58,545 nt of DNA from Thraustochytrium sp. TN22 (Eukaryota > Sar > Bigyra > Thraustochytrida > Thraustochytriidae). The stretch lies in assembly GCA_013306675.1 (NCBI GenBank), contig JABLUY010000225.1:1-58545 (forward strand), read 5' to 3'. Of this stretch, positions 35,986-45,800 are shown piece by piece. Numbering within the stretch: position 1 is the stretch's first letter; the number at the start of each line of letters is the position of its first letter. The position numbers were made by a program, and so were the translations under genes. Below the pieces are notes generated by a model. That model was not told the DNA's origin. It ran no database searches and was given only the letters and a program-made list of their open reading frames with translations.

Positions 35986-36493
35986 CCCGCGAGCGAGCCA
36001 GGCCTCTGCACCCTCGCCTCGCGCAGCTAGCTAGCTACCTATCCTTTTCTTCACTCGTAATCTTCGCATCGTGTACTCGTGCTCGTCGTCGCCGCTGCGG
36101 TCCTCGCGGTCGCCCGCCTGGCGCTGCTGCTGCTCGGTCCCGGCCTGCGCTCCCTGCGGGCCCAGCCTGGTCGCGCAGAACTCCGGCGCCAGCGCGCGCC
36201 GGATCCTCAGGCCAACGTCCGAGTCGCAGCCGGAGTCGGAGAGGCTCGCGCGGCAGCCGCCCATCCTCGCTCGCGCGCGCGGCCCGGGCGCTGAGCGGCG
36301 GCGCGGCGGCGGCGGCGGCGGCGCGGCGGCGGCGCGCGGCGGGCTCCCGGCGGGCCGCGGCGGCGGATCGGCTTCGAGATTCGGGCGCGCGCGGCGCTTC
36401 GCCGGGGTACTCTAGCTAGGCTCTCCGCGAGGCTGCGGCGGCGCACGCCGGGCGAGCGCAACCCCGCGCCGCGCGGCGAGGCGGCGAGGCAGC
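35986..36493. promoter_or_regulatory. Intergenic region before the epsin gene
   Basis: This 508-bp spacer between two plus-strand genes has TAGCTAGC-type elements at 36026-36037 and 36411-36420, a CGG-rich run near 36298-36330 and the probable 5' UTR of the ENTH gene. No other gene is visible. Confidence 0.5.
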
Positions 36494-38125
36494 ATGGACG
36501 GGTACTTTGACAAGGCGCGCGACCTGTACAACCAGGCGGTCAAGGCGGTCTCCAAGACGGAGACGGAGAAGAAGCTGGCCGAGGCGCTGTCGAACGCAAA
36601 CTGGGGCGCGTCGACGACGCTGCTGCGCGAGATCGCAGGGCTCACGTTCGACTACCACGAGTACAATGTGGTGATGCGCGAGGTCTGGGCGACGCTGCAG
36701 CAGCCGCCGCGGTACTGGCGGCAGATCTTCAAGGCGCTCACGCTGCTCGAGTACCTCATCAAGAACGGCGCGGAGCGCGTGGTGCAGGAGGCGCAGGACC
36801 GCGTGCACATCGTGCGCGCGCTCTCCGGCTTTAGCTTCTACCACGAGGGCGGCGAGAAGGGCTCGGGCGTGCGCGACAAGGCCAAGGGGCTCGGCGAGCT
36901 GCTTGCGGACACCGAGCGCATCAAGGACGAGCGTGAGAAGGCCGCTGCGCTCCGTGACAAGTACACGGGTATTGGCCGCGACGGCATGACGCGCCGCCCC
37001 AGCGGCTTCGTCGGCGGCAACATGGGCGGCGGCAGCGGCGGCAACATGCAGGGCTTCGGGCCCGGCGGCGGCATCGGCCGCTACAACGACGACCCGGTGC
37101 CGTCTGGGCTCGGTGGCGACGACGACGACGACAAGGACAAGAAGAAGAAAAAGAAGAAGAAGGACAAGAAGAAGAAGAAGGAAAAGCGCGATGACGACGA
37201 CGACGACGACGAGGATGACCTCTTTGACGGCATCGACGCAGGCGCGAAGGACGACGACTTCGGCGACTTTGACACCGCCGCGGCCCCGGACGACGACTTT
37301 GGCGACTTCGAGGGTGCCAAGGACAAGAAGAAGAAGAAGGACAAGAAGAAGAAGAAGGACAAGAAAGCCAAGGAGAGCGCCGCCGAGCCCTCTCTCTTCG
37401 GCGATGACGCCCCGGCCAGCGGTGGCGACGATGTCTTTGACCCCTTCGGCGGCAGCGGCGGCGGCGGCATGAGTGCGCCCGCCCCGGCGCCCGTGTCCGC
37501 GCCGGCGCCTGCTTCGGATGACTTTGGCTTTGGCGCCTTTGAGAGCTCTGGTCCGGCGGCACCGCCCCCGCAGCAGCAGCAGCAGCAGCAGCAGCAGTCG
37601 GATCCCTTTGCCAGCTTCTCGGCGCCTCCGCAGCAAATGCAGCAGCCCATGCAGCAGCAGCAGCAGCAGCACGCTATGGACTTTTTTGGAAACCCTGCTG
37701 CTCCTGCGGCACCCATGATGCAGATGCAGCAGCCGCCGCCGCAGCAGCAGCAGCAGCAGTTCCACCAGCCTCAGGGCGGCTTTTCGGGCATGCAGCCTCA
37801 GCAGCCGCAGCAGCCTCAGCAGAACAACAACGCTGACCCTTGGGCTGGCCTGGTTAACCTCGGCAACCTATCACTCAACGATGGCAAGAACCGGTCTCCA
37901 GGAGGCGGTGCGCCGCGCCGCGCCTCCAATATCAGCACCGGCTCGGGCGGTTTTGGCGGCATGTCGCAGCAGCCACCCCAGCAGCAGCAGCAGCAGCATC
38001 AGCAACATCAGCAGCCCATGATGATCCAGCCGCAGTCCTTCCAGCCTCAGTTCCCCTCGCAACCACAGCAGCAGCCGCAGCAGCAGCAGCAGCAGCAGAG
38101 CAACGACTTCGATCTCCTGTTCTAG
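36494..38125 (+). CDS. ENTH-domain protein (epsin-like clathrin adaptor)
   Basis: A 543-residue protein. The ENTH domain occupies about residues 1-150 (TEKKLAEALSNANWGASTTL, IAGLTFDYHEYNVVMREVW, WRQIFKALTLLEYLIKNGAE, LSGFSFYHEGGEKGSGVRDK) and binds phosphoinositides at sites of clathrin-coat assembly. The rest is disordered, as in epsins: alternating poly-Asp and poly-Lys tracts, DDDFGDF repeats (acidic-Phe motifs that bind adaptor ears), DPF and DPW motifs (AP-2 binding), and Gln-rich runs encoded by CAG repeats. The FGDF and DPF density supports a role in endocytosis or TGN/endosome budding. The start is the first ATG of the ENTH frame and has A at -3. No ubiquitin-interacting motif is evident. 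Confidence 0.92.
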   Translation: MDGYFDKARDLYNQAVKAVSKTETEKKLAEALSNANWGASTTLLREIAGLTFDYHEYNVVMREVWATLQQPPRYWRQIFKALTLLEYLIKNGAERVVQEAQDRVHIVRALSGFSFYHEGGEKGSGVRDKAKGLGELLADTERIKDEREKAAALRDKYTGIGRDGMTRRPSGFVGGNMGGGSGGNMQGFGPGGGIGRYNDDPVPSGLGGDDDDDKDKKKKKKKKDKKKKKEKRDDDDDDDEDDLFDGIDAGAKDDDFGDFDTAAAPDDDFGDFEGAKDKKKKKDKKKKKDKKAKESAAEPSLFGDDAPASGGDDVFDPFGGSGGGGMSAPAPAPVSAPAPASDDFGFGAFESSGPAAPPPQQQQQQQQQSDPFASFSAPPQQMQQPMQQQQQQHAMDFFGNPAAPAAPMMQMQQPPPQQQQQQFHQPQGGFSGMQPQQPQQPQQNNNADPWAGLVNLGNLSLNDGKNRSPGGGAPRRASNISTGSGGFGGMSQQPPQQQQQQHQQHQQPMMIQPQSFQPQFPSQPQQQPQQQQQQQSNDFDLLF

Positions 38126-38587
38126 ACCCCCCCCCCCTTAGCTCGTAGCCAGCTCGCTAACCTCGGACCCTGTAGCACCCTCGTCCCGAAGTCTTGTCGC
38201 GAGACGCACAGCAGGTAGTAGTGCTGTACAGGCACGACATCGGGCTCGCTATCACACGACTCCAACTTATGCTTGCACTCCTCGTCCTCATCCTCGCAGC
38301 CGCCGTCCTCCATTCTCGTTCCTCGAAGATCAAAAACCATGCACGATGCAAAATTCGCGCGACGATGACAATGCCACGTCAGGGCGCCGTCCTCGTCCTC
38401 GTCCTAGTCCTCAAGCTGTTCCTTGGCCTGACAGCCGCCCTCGTTTGATTGACAGCGTCCTCGTCCTGGTCGTCGCCCTGGCCGTCCTCCTCCAAACCTG
38501 GTCTCGTGCACGATACGAACTTCGACGTTGGCGATGCCACGTCAGGCGCTTCGAATCCAAACTCCATCGACCGATCGTCGCGCGCGC

Positions 38588-38627
<40 letters not shown>

Positions 38628-38770
38628 TCGCGGTCGGCGGCCCCTGGCGCGCGCTCCCGCGCGGCCCCGCGGCGCGGCTCTGCTCGGCTCGGCTCGCGCG
38701 GCCCGGCGGCACCGGGCGGGAAGCAGGAGCCGGCGGCGCGGCGAAGCAAGCAAGCAAGCAGGCAGGCAGG
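38126..38770 (+). promoter_or_regulatory. COPI alpha promoter region with duplicated segment
   Basis: This 645-bp region precedes the COPI alpha start. It contains two imperfect copies of an approximately 95-bp segment (about 38277-38383 and 38456-38546). Each ends in ATGCCACGTCAGG, whose reverse strand carries the bZIP-type core TGACGTGGCA. A (CGG)n run (38589-38627) and a GCAA/GGCA tetranucleotide array (38744-38770), running straight into the ATG, form the likely 5' UTR. Confidence 0.55.
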
Positions 38771-41700
38771 ATGCTGACGAAGTTCGAGTCGAAGAGCCCG
38801 CGGGTCAAGGGCCTGGCGTTCCACCCGAACCGGCCGTTCATCCTGGCGTCGCTGCACAATGGCGTGATCCAGCTGTGGGACTACAAGATGGGCACGCTGC
38901 TGGAGCGGTACGAGGACCACGACGGGCCGGTGCGCGGCATCGACTTCCACCCGTCGCAGAACCTGTTTTGCTCGGGCGGCGATGACTACAAGCTCAAGGT
39001 GTGGCGCCTGCAGCGCGGCGGCGGCGGGTCGCGGCCGCTCTTCAACCTGCTCGGCCACCTGGACTACATCCGCACGACCAAGTTCCACCACGAGTACCCG
39101 TGGATTGTGTCGGCATCGGACGACCAGACGATCCGCATCTGGAACTGGCAGAGCCGCAGCAGCATCTCTGTGCTGACTGGCCACAACCACTACGTGATGT
39201 GCGCCGAGTTCCACCCCAAGGACGACCTGGTCGTGTCGGCGTCGCTGGACCAGACGGTGCGCGTGTGGGACACGTCCGGTCTGCGCAAGAAGACGGTGCG
39301 CGGGGCGCCGGCGGAGCACGACATGCAGGGCAACAACGCGGTCATCTCGCGCGTGAACGCGGACCTCTTCGGCGGCACGGACGCCATCGTCAAGTACGTG
39401 CTGGAGGGCCACGACCGCGGCGTGAACTGGGCGTCCTTCCATCACACGCTGCCGCTCATCATCTCTGGCGCGGACGACCGCCAGATCAAGCTCTGGCGCA
39501 TGAACGAGACCAAGGCGTGGGAGGTGGACGCCATGCGCGGCCACACCAACAACGTGTCGTGCGTGATCTTCCACCCCAAGGCGGAGCTGCTGGTGTCCAA
39601 CTCGGAGGACCGCTCCATTCGCGTTTGGGACATTAGCCGCCGCCAGGGCGTGCAGACCTTCCGGCGCGAGCACGACCGCTTCTGGATCCTCGCGGCGCAC
39701 CCGGAGCAGAACTTGCTGGCGGCCGGCCACGACAGCGGCATGATCGTCTTCAAGCTGGAGCGCGAGCGGCCGGCGTACGACACGCAGGCAAACAACACCG
39801 AGCTCTACTACGTCAAGGACCGCTACCTGCGCCGCTACGAGTACGGCTCGAGCGAGGACTCGGTGCAGGTCTCGCTGCGCCGTGGCTCCGGCACGTCCAC
39901 GGCCGGCGGCAGCATCGGCACGGCGCCGCGCAGCCTCATCTTCAACGCGCACAACCCGGCCGAGATCAACATCCTCGTGCTCTCGGACGTCGAGGGCGGC
40001 ACCTACGAGCTCATCACGCTGCCCAAGAGCTCCTCGGGGGGCGCGCTGGCCTCGGAGGTGCCGGACTCGAAGCGCGGTGCGGCGCTGGGCGTGGCCTTTG
40101 TGGCGCGCGAGCGCTTCGCCGTCCTGGACCGCAGCCGCCAGATCCTCCTCAAGAACCTGCGCAACGAGGTGACCAAGAAGATCCCGGCGCCGTACCCGAC
40201 CACGGACGGCATGTTCCCGGCCGGCACGGCGGGTCGCGTGCTGCTGCGCTCCGAGGACCGCATTTCGCTCTTCGACACGCAGGCGCGCCGCGTGCTGGGC
40301 GAGGTGGTCGTGCCCCTGGTGCGCCACGTTGTGTGGAACAAGGATGGCTCCATGGTCGCGCTGCTGTGCAAGCATGCCGTGGTGATTTGTAACAAGAACC
40401 TCGAGCAGCAGTGCACGGTGCCCGAGTCGGTGCGCGTCAAGTCGGGCGCCTGGGGCCCACACGGCATCTTCGTCTACACGACGCTCAACCACATCAAGTA
40501 CTGCATTCCGAACGGCGACACGGGCGTCATCCGCACGCTGGACCTCCCGGTGTACATTACGCGCGTGACGCAGGACACGCTCTACTGCCTGGACCGCGAG
40601 TGCAAGATGCGCAAGCTGTCCATCGACACCACCGAGTGCCTCTTCAAGATCGCGCTCATGCGCAAGCAGTACGGCGAGGTGATTCGCATGATCCGCAGCG
40701 CCAACCTGTGCGGCCAGGCCATCATCGCCTACCTGCAGGCCAAGGGTTACCCGGAGGTGGCCCTGCACTTTGTCGAGGACAAGAAGACGCGCTTCAACCT
40801 CGCCATCGAGTGCGGCAACCTCGAGGTCGCCATGACCGCGGCGCTCGAGGTTGATGACAAGGAGTGCTGGACGCGCCTTGGCATTGAGGCGCTGCGCCAG
40901 GGCAACCAGAAGATCGTCGAGATGGCCTACCAGCGCACCAAGGACTTTGAGCGCCTCAGCTTCCTCTACCTCATCACCGGCAACACCGACAAGCTGCGCA
41001 AGATGCTCAAGATCGCCGAGATGCGCGGCGACGTCATGTCGCGCTTCCACAACGCGCTCTACATCGGCGACGCCGCCGAGCGTGTCAAGGTCCTCGAGGA
41101 GGTCGGCCAGCTCTCGCTCGCCTACGTGGCCGCCGTGGCGCACGGCCTCGACGAGGATGCCGAGCGCATTCGTGCGGCTCTCGTGGAGGCGGAGGTCCAG
41201 GTCCCGGACGTGGACGCTGCCTCCGCCAAGCTGCTCATGCCGCCCAACCCGGTCTTGCGCGACGCGGAGGAGAACTGGCCTCTCCTCGAGGTCAGCAAGT
41301 CCATCATCTCGCAGGCTCTCCAGGACGGTGTCATCCCCGAGGACCAGGACCTCGGCGAATACAACGAGGCCGACGACGGCACGGGCGCCGCTGGCCTCGG
41401 CGCTGACGACGACATCGACTTCAACGACGACTTTGGCGATGACATGCCCACCGGCTCGGACCCCAGCGCCGTCACCGCGGCTGCCGGCCTCGACGCCGAC
41501 GCAGCCGCCGCTGCCTGGAGCGACGACAACGACGATCTCGACTTTGGCCTCGATGACGCCGATGACGCCGCCGACGTCGCAGGCGCCGTCGACGACTTCG
41601 ACCCGGGCGTGGCCTCAGGCTCGGGTGGCGTCTTTGTGGCGCCCACGGCCGGCCGCGACCGCGCCGCGATCTGGGCGCAGGAGTCCTCGCTGGCGGCTGA

Positions 41701-42583
41701 CCACGTTGCGGCCGGTTCCTTCGCCAAGGCCATGCAGCTGCTCAACCGCCAGATCGGCGTCGTCAACTTCGCGCCGCTCGAGGAGAACATGCGGAGCGTC
41801 TTCCTTGGTGCGCGCGCCGCCGTCCCGGGCCTGCCCGGCACGCGCGCCGTGCCCACGCTGCTGCAGCGCAACGATGCCGAGGCCGATCCGGGCAACGCGT
41901 CGCTGCCCGAGGTCTGCTTCAAGCTCCCGCTCCTGGTTGGCAAGCTGCGCTTCGCATACCGCCACTTCCAGGAGGGCAAGTTCGACGAGGCGCTCACCGC
42001 CTTCCGCGAGATTCTTCTCGGCATCCCGCTGCTCGTCGTGCCTGGCCGCGAGGTCTCCGAGGTCCGCGAGCTGCTCGGCATCTGCCGCGAATACATCACG
42101 GGCATTCGCATCGAGCTTGAGCGCCGCGACACCCAGGACCCGGTGCGCCAGGCCGAGCTCGCCGCCTACTTCACGCGCTGCTCGCTGCAGCCCGCCCACA
42201 TGGTGCTCGTGCTCAATCTTGCCATGACGCGCGCCTTCAAGCTCAAGAACTTTATCACCGCCGCCTCCTTCGCGCAGCGCCTGCTCAACATGCCCGAGAT
42301 CAACTCGCCCACGCAGGCCAACACCAAGACCAAGGCCACCAAGGTGCTCCGCGCCTCGGAGCAGCACGGCCGCAACGAGGTCAAGCTCAACTACGACGAG
42401 AACGCCGACTTCACCATTTGCACTCAGGGCCACGTCCCCATCACCGACCCCACCGCCATGGTCAAGTGCCCCTTTTGCGCTTCTGCCTGCCAGCCCAGCT
42501 TTTCCAACAAGCTCTGCAACGTGTGCACGCTCTCGCCTATGGGCGTCGAAACCTTGGGCCTCGTCTCCACGACCGATCGTTAG
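38771..42583 (+). CDS. COPA: Coatomer subunit alpha (COPI alpha)
   Basis: A 1270-residue protein, close to the usual length of about 1200-1230. It begins MLTKFESKSPRVKGLAFHP, the conserved start of alpha-COP. Six or more WD40 repeats form the N-terminal propeller (IQLWDYKMGTLLERYEDHDG, IRIWNWQSRSSISVLTGHNH, IRVWDISRRQGVQTFRREHD). The propeller binds dilysine signals of ER-retrieval cargo. A second propeller and an alpha-solenoid follow (KIALMRKQYGEVIRMI, DTEC-type region). An acidic linker with DDDIDFNDDFGDD leads to the C-terminal COPI_C domain from about residue 960, with two CxxC pairs near the end (CPFCASAC, CNVC). The protein acts in Golgi-to-ER retrograde transport. It converges on the CLASP gene. 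Confidence 0.97.
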   Translation: MLTKFESKSPRVKGLAFHPNRPFILASLHNGVIQLWDYKMGTLLERYEDHDGPVRGIDFHPSQNLFCSGGDDYKLKVWRLQRGGGGSRPLFNLLGHLDYIRTTKFHHEYPWIVSASDDQTIRIWNWQSRSSISVLTGHNHYVMCAEFHPKDDLVVSASLDQTVRVWDTSGLRKKTVRGAPAEHDMQGNNAVISRVNADLFGGTDAIVKYVLEGHDRGVNWASFHHTLPLIISGADDRQIKLWRMNETKAWEVDAMRGHTNNVSCVIFHPKAELLVSNSEDRSIRVWDISRRQGVQTFRREHDRFWILAAHPEQNLLAAGHDSGMIVFKLERERPAYDTQANNTELYYVKDRYLRRYEYGSSEDSVQVSLRRGSGTSTAGGSIGTAPRSLIFNAHNPAEINILVLSDVEGGTYELITLPKSSSGGALASEVPDSKRGAALGVAFVARERFAVLDRSRQILLKNLRNEVTKKIPAPYPTTDGMFPAGTAGRVLLRSEDRISLFDTQARRVLGEVVVPLVRHVVWNKDGSMVALLCKHAVVICNKNLEQQCTVPESVRVKSGAWGPHGIFVYTTLNHIKYCIPNGDTGVIRTLDLPVYITRVTQDTLYCLDRECKMRKLSIDTTECLFKIALMRKQYGEVIRMIRSANLCGQAIIAYLQAKGYPEVALHFVEDKKTRFNLAIECGNLEVAMTAALEVDDKECWTRLGIEALRQGNQKIVEMAYQRTKDFERLSFLYLITGNTDKLRKMLKIAEMRGDVMSRFHNALYIGDAAERVKVLEEVGQLSLAYVAAVAHGLDEDAERIRAALVEAEVQVPDVDAASAKLLMPPNPVLRDAEENWPLLEVSKSIISQALQDGVIPEDQDLGEYNEADDGTGAAGLGADDDIDFNDDFGDDMPTGSDPSAVTAAAGLDADAAAAAWSDDNDDLDFGLDDADDAADVAGAVDDFDPGVASGSGGVFVAPTAGRDRAAIWAQESSLAADHVAAGSFAKAMQLLNRQIGVVNFAPLEENMRSVFLGARAAVPGLPGTRAVPTLLQRNDAEADPGNASLPEVCFKLPLLVGKLRFAYRHFQEGKFDEALTAFREILLGIPLLVVPGREVSEVRELLGICREYITGIRIELERRDTQDPVRQAELAAYFTRCSLQPAHMVLVLNLAMTRAFKLKNFITAASFAQRLLNMPEINSPTQANTKTKATKVLRASEQHGRNEVKLNYDENADFTICTQGHVPITDPTAMVKCPFCASACQPSFSNKLCNVCTLSPMGVETLGLVSTTDR

Positions 42584-42849
42584 TAGTTATAAACAAGAAG
42601 AAGAAGAAGCACAAGTCATTGAGAGGAAGAAACTCACACAAGACTTCGTGACGAGCGGGTTGCGCATCGACGAGAAGTCTGAGAAGACACAGCCCGCTTT
42701 TATTGTTTTAAAACCCTACACAAGCTGTGCACGGTGCTTTTGACTCACATCAAACACGGAATGGCAACTCATTCTCACTTCGCTTTTTTACTTTGGGATT
42801 TTGTTTTCCTGGCACTGTGTGGTGCTTCTTCTTGGCTGGCGAAAAAAGG
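42584..42849. terminator. Convergent 3' spacer, AT-richer
   Basis: The 266 bp between the COPI alpha and CLASP stop codons are clearly AT-richer than coding DNA. They contain an AAG run (42596-42609) and a TTTTATTGTTTTAAAACC stretch (42699-42716) that probably lies near the 3' ends of both transcripts. Confidence 0.45.
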
Positions 42850-45800
42850 CTACCTGCGAACGAGGCCGCGCGCAATGTACATGTCAACAAGAGAACGCTT
42901 CTCCTTGCGCAGCATGGCCAAGTACGGCTTCATGGCCTCGCCGCAGAGCGAGTGCAGCTCGACGAAGAGAAAGGTGGCGGCCTTGCGCACTCGAGGCCTC
43001 TCGTCATCCAGGCACTCAATCAGGACCGGGTGGACCTCGTTGAGCGTGGCAAGGACCTGCGGCGTCGGGAGCCGCCGCACGATGACGCGCAACATGTCCA
43101 CACAGGCGTCCTGCGCCTCGATCGCCGGGTCGCCGAGGAACTGGACGACAATGGCGAGGCAGCGGCGCGGGTCCACGGCCTCGGCGATCTCCGCAAGCGT
43201 TTCCTTCGACTTGCCGTCCACGTAATACTCGTTGCCGTGTTTGTCGCGCTTGATGAGGTTGAGCACGGCCGGCACGGCCGTGTCGAGCGCGCCCAAGAAG
43301 GAGGCCGGCTGGTGCCGCGCCAGGCATGCCATGGTCTGCAGCGCCTGCACCCGCACGCTCTGGTCGGCGTGCCTGAGCTCGGCGATGCACACCTGGGTGA
43401 GCTGCGGCCCCCAGAGCTGCCAGTTTGTGGCCTCCGAGGCTCCCGTGCCCTTGGCCCAGCTCTCCAGCAACTGCAGCGCGAACTCCTTCTCGGCCGCGTC
43501 GCCCCGCTGAAGACGCTGCACGAGATCGCGCAGCTCGGCGTCCACGCGGTCGCTGCGCTGCGCCGGCGTGCTCGCCGCGGGGCCCTTGGCTGCGGCGGGG
43601 GTAGCGGAAGCCGAGCCGTCAAGAGTGGCGGAAGCCTCACGGCCGGGCGTGGCAGAAAGAAGCGCGCGGGCGGGACTGATGGAGGAGTCCGCGCGGGCGG
43701 GACTGGCGGACCGCAGTTCCACGGGTTCCGGGGCGATCTCATCAATCTGCTCGTCGCGGTCCTCGGCCTCGTGTGTCGCGCTTACGACATCGTCCTCCTC
43801 GTCCATCTCCTTGCCACCAAAGACGTCCTCCTCGGCGTCGTGGGCGGGCGAGAAGACTTGCGAAGGAATGGCCGTCTCGGCGACGGCCTCGGGGCTGAGA
43901 TGGGCCTCCGACGAGCCTGTCTTGGCAGGCGAGGCGGCGGGCGAGGGTGCAGGCTGGACGCTGGGCGGCGGCACGGGCGCGCGGCTCGGGACAGCGCGGC
44001 CCTCGCTAAAGTTGCGCAGCGCGTCGGTAAAGGGGGGCAGCGCATCGCTGCAGACCTTGATGACGCGGTCGCGCGTGTCGGGGGGCATCTCGCTGGAGGT
44101 GAGCTCATGCAAAAAGCCCTCGGGCTCGTAGTTGTAGGCGGCGCAGAGCACGTCGGAGGCCGCCTTGCGCATGTCGAGGTTGCGCGAAGTGAGCGAGCGG
44201 TCGACCCGCCGGATGACCTGGAGCATGTGCATGGACTGCGCGAAGAAGGCGCGCGTGGTGGGCACAACCTTGCACAGGTACTCCATGGCGGCGAGGCGCT
44301 TGGAGTCGCCCTTTTGCTTGCAGAGCTCGCTGAGCGAGGCGGCAAGCTGGTCGTGCGAGAAGTTGGCCATGCAGAGGTCCATGGCCTCGCTGGAGAAGCG
44401 GCGAATTGGGAGCTTGCCGTCCTTGGTGCCGGCCAGCAGCGCGGGCAGTAGGAGTTGCAAGTGTTCGCCGAACTCCTTGGCGTGCTTGGGCAGCAGCAGG
44501 CAGATGCACTTGAGCACCTCCTGTGCGACCTTGTGGTGGCGGCGCTCGTCCGCGATCTTGGCGCAGAGCGCCGGCACAAGCTTGGCGGCGAAGGCGTTGG
44601 AGAAGCCCGAGGGGGAGTCGGTGAAGGCGCGCATGATGGCCTCGATGGCGTCCTTGCGCGCGGACCAGTGCGGATTGGTCTCCAGCTCGCGTAGGTGCAT
44701 TGACAGCGCCGCGGCCGAGGCCTCGCCCTGGCCGTCGTCGTGGAGCGCAAAAGAGGCGGCGGCGCCGCTCCCGGCGTGGGCCGGCGCCAAGCCCGCAGAG
44801 GCACCGGGTGCCGGCCCCCCGTTGCCGTAGGTGGCGCGGCGCGAGGCGGAGTCCTTGCGCGGAAGCGTGGCGGCGTTGTTGGCCGCTGGCGTGGCGGCGC
44901 CGTGCTCTACGCGGACCGCGGAGCCCAGCGCGGACCGGCCAAAGGCCGCTTCGGAGGCGGCGGCGGCGGCGGCAGCGGCGGCGGCCTGCGTCCCGGCTCG
45001 CGAGGGCCGCGCGGCGACACGCTGCGGGCCGGCGACGCGGCGCGCGCCCCCGGGCGCCGCGATGCTGGCCCGGCCAGGCTTGCCGGCGCCAAGCGTCGAT
45101 GTGTGGGGCTCCGCGTAGTCGGCGGGCTGGTACTCGCCGCGCGTGCCAGCGGGCGCCGTGGCCACGGGCGTGGACAGACGGCGCGGCTCGGCGGCGTGCT
45201 GCACACGCTGCGGGCCGGCGCGCATCGTGTGGTGCTGACCGCGCGCCCCGACGCCGGCACCGGCCCCGGGACGCGGCGGCGAGTTCGCCGGCGCACGCTG
45301 GGCCTGGGGCTTACGCTGGTGCGCTGCTGACGGCGAGCCGCCGCTCACCGAGGACGCGGCTGTGCGCGAGCCGCTGCTAAAGCTGCGCGCTGCATCGAGG
45401 TCGGCGTGGCCAGCAGGGCTGCCGCCCGAGACCGGGCCCTCCGCGCCCAGCGCCAGCTCGTCGGCTGTCTTGAAGGACATCATCATGTCAGAGCGGAAGG
45501 AACCTTGGTCCAGCTCACTGCCGCAGTCCGAGGGCGAGGTCTCGAGCAAAGGGGCGCCGTCGGCGGCGCCGCGCGCGGCAGCGGCACGCGGTGCACCGGT
45601 CGGACGCGCCACGAGCGGAACGCGGTCGCCATCGAGTTGCACGTCGGTGCGCGCTTCAAGGAGGCGGCGCTGCGAGGCGGCGTCGAGGCGCTGCATGACC
45701 TGTTCGGCGGTCTCCGGGCTGCGCGCCTGCAGGACCCAGAAGCAGGCACGAGCGGCGCGGCGCACGTTGTCGTCGGCGTCGTGAAGCGTGCTTTGCACGG

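Noticed and set aside
38782-38792. tRNA B-box-like GTTCGAGTC
   Set aside because: It lies in the conserved N-terminal codons of COPI alpha and has no matching A-box or cloverleaf.
38411-41143. 910-codon open frame antisense to COPI alpha
   Set aside because: It mirrors the codon structure of the sense gene, with Ala/Val/Leu/Arg/His excess and no domain; the sense frame is unambiguous alpha-COP.
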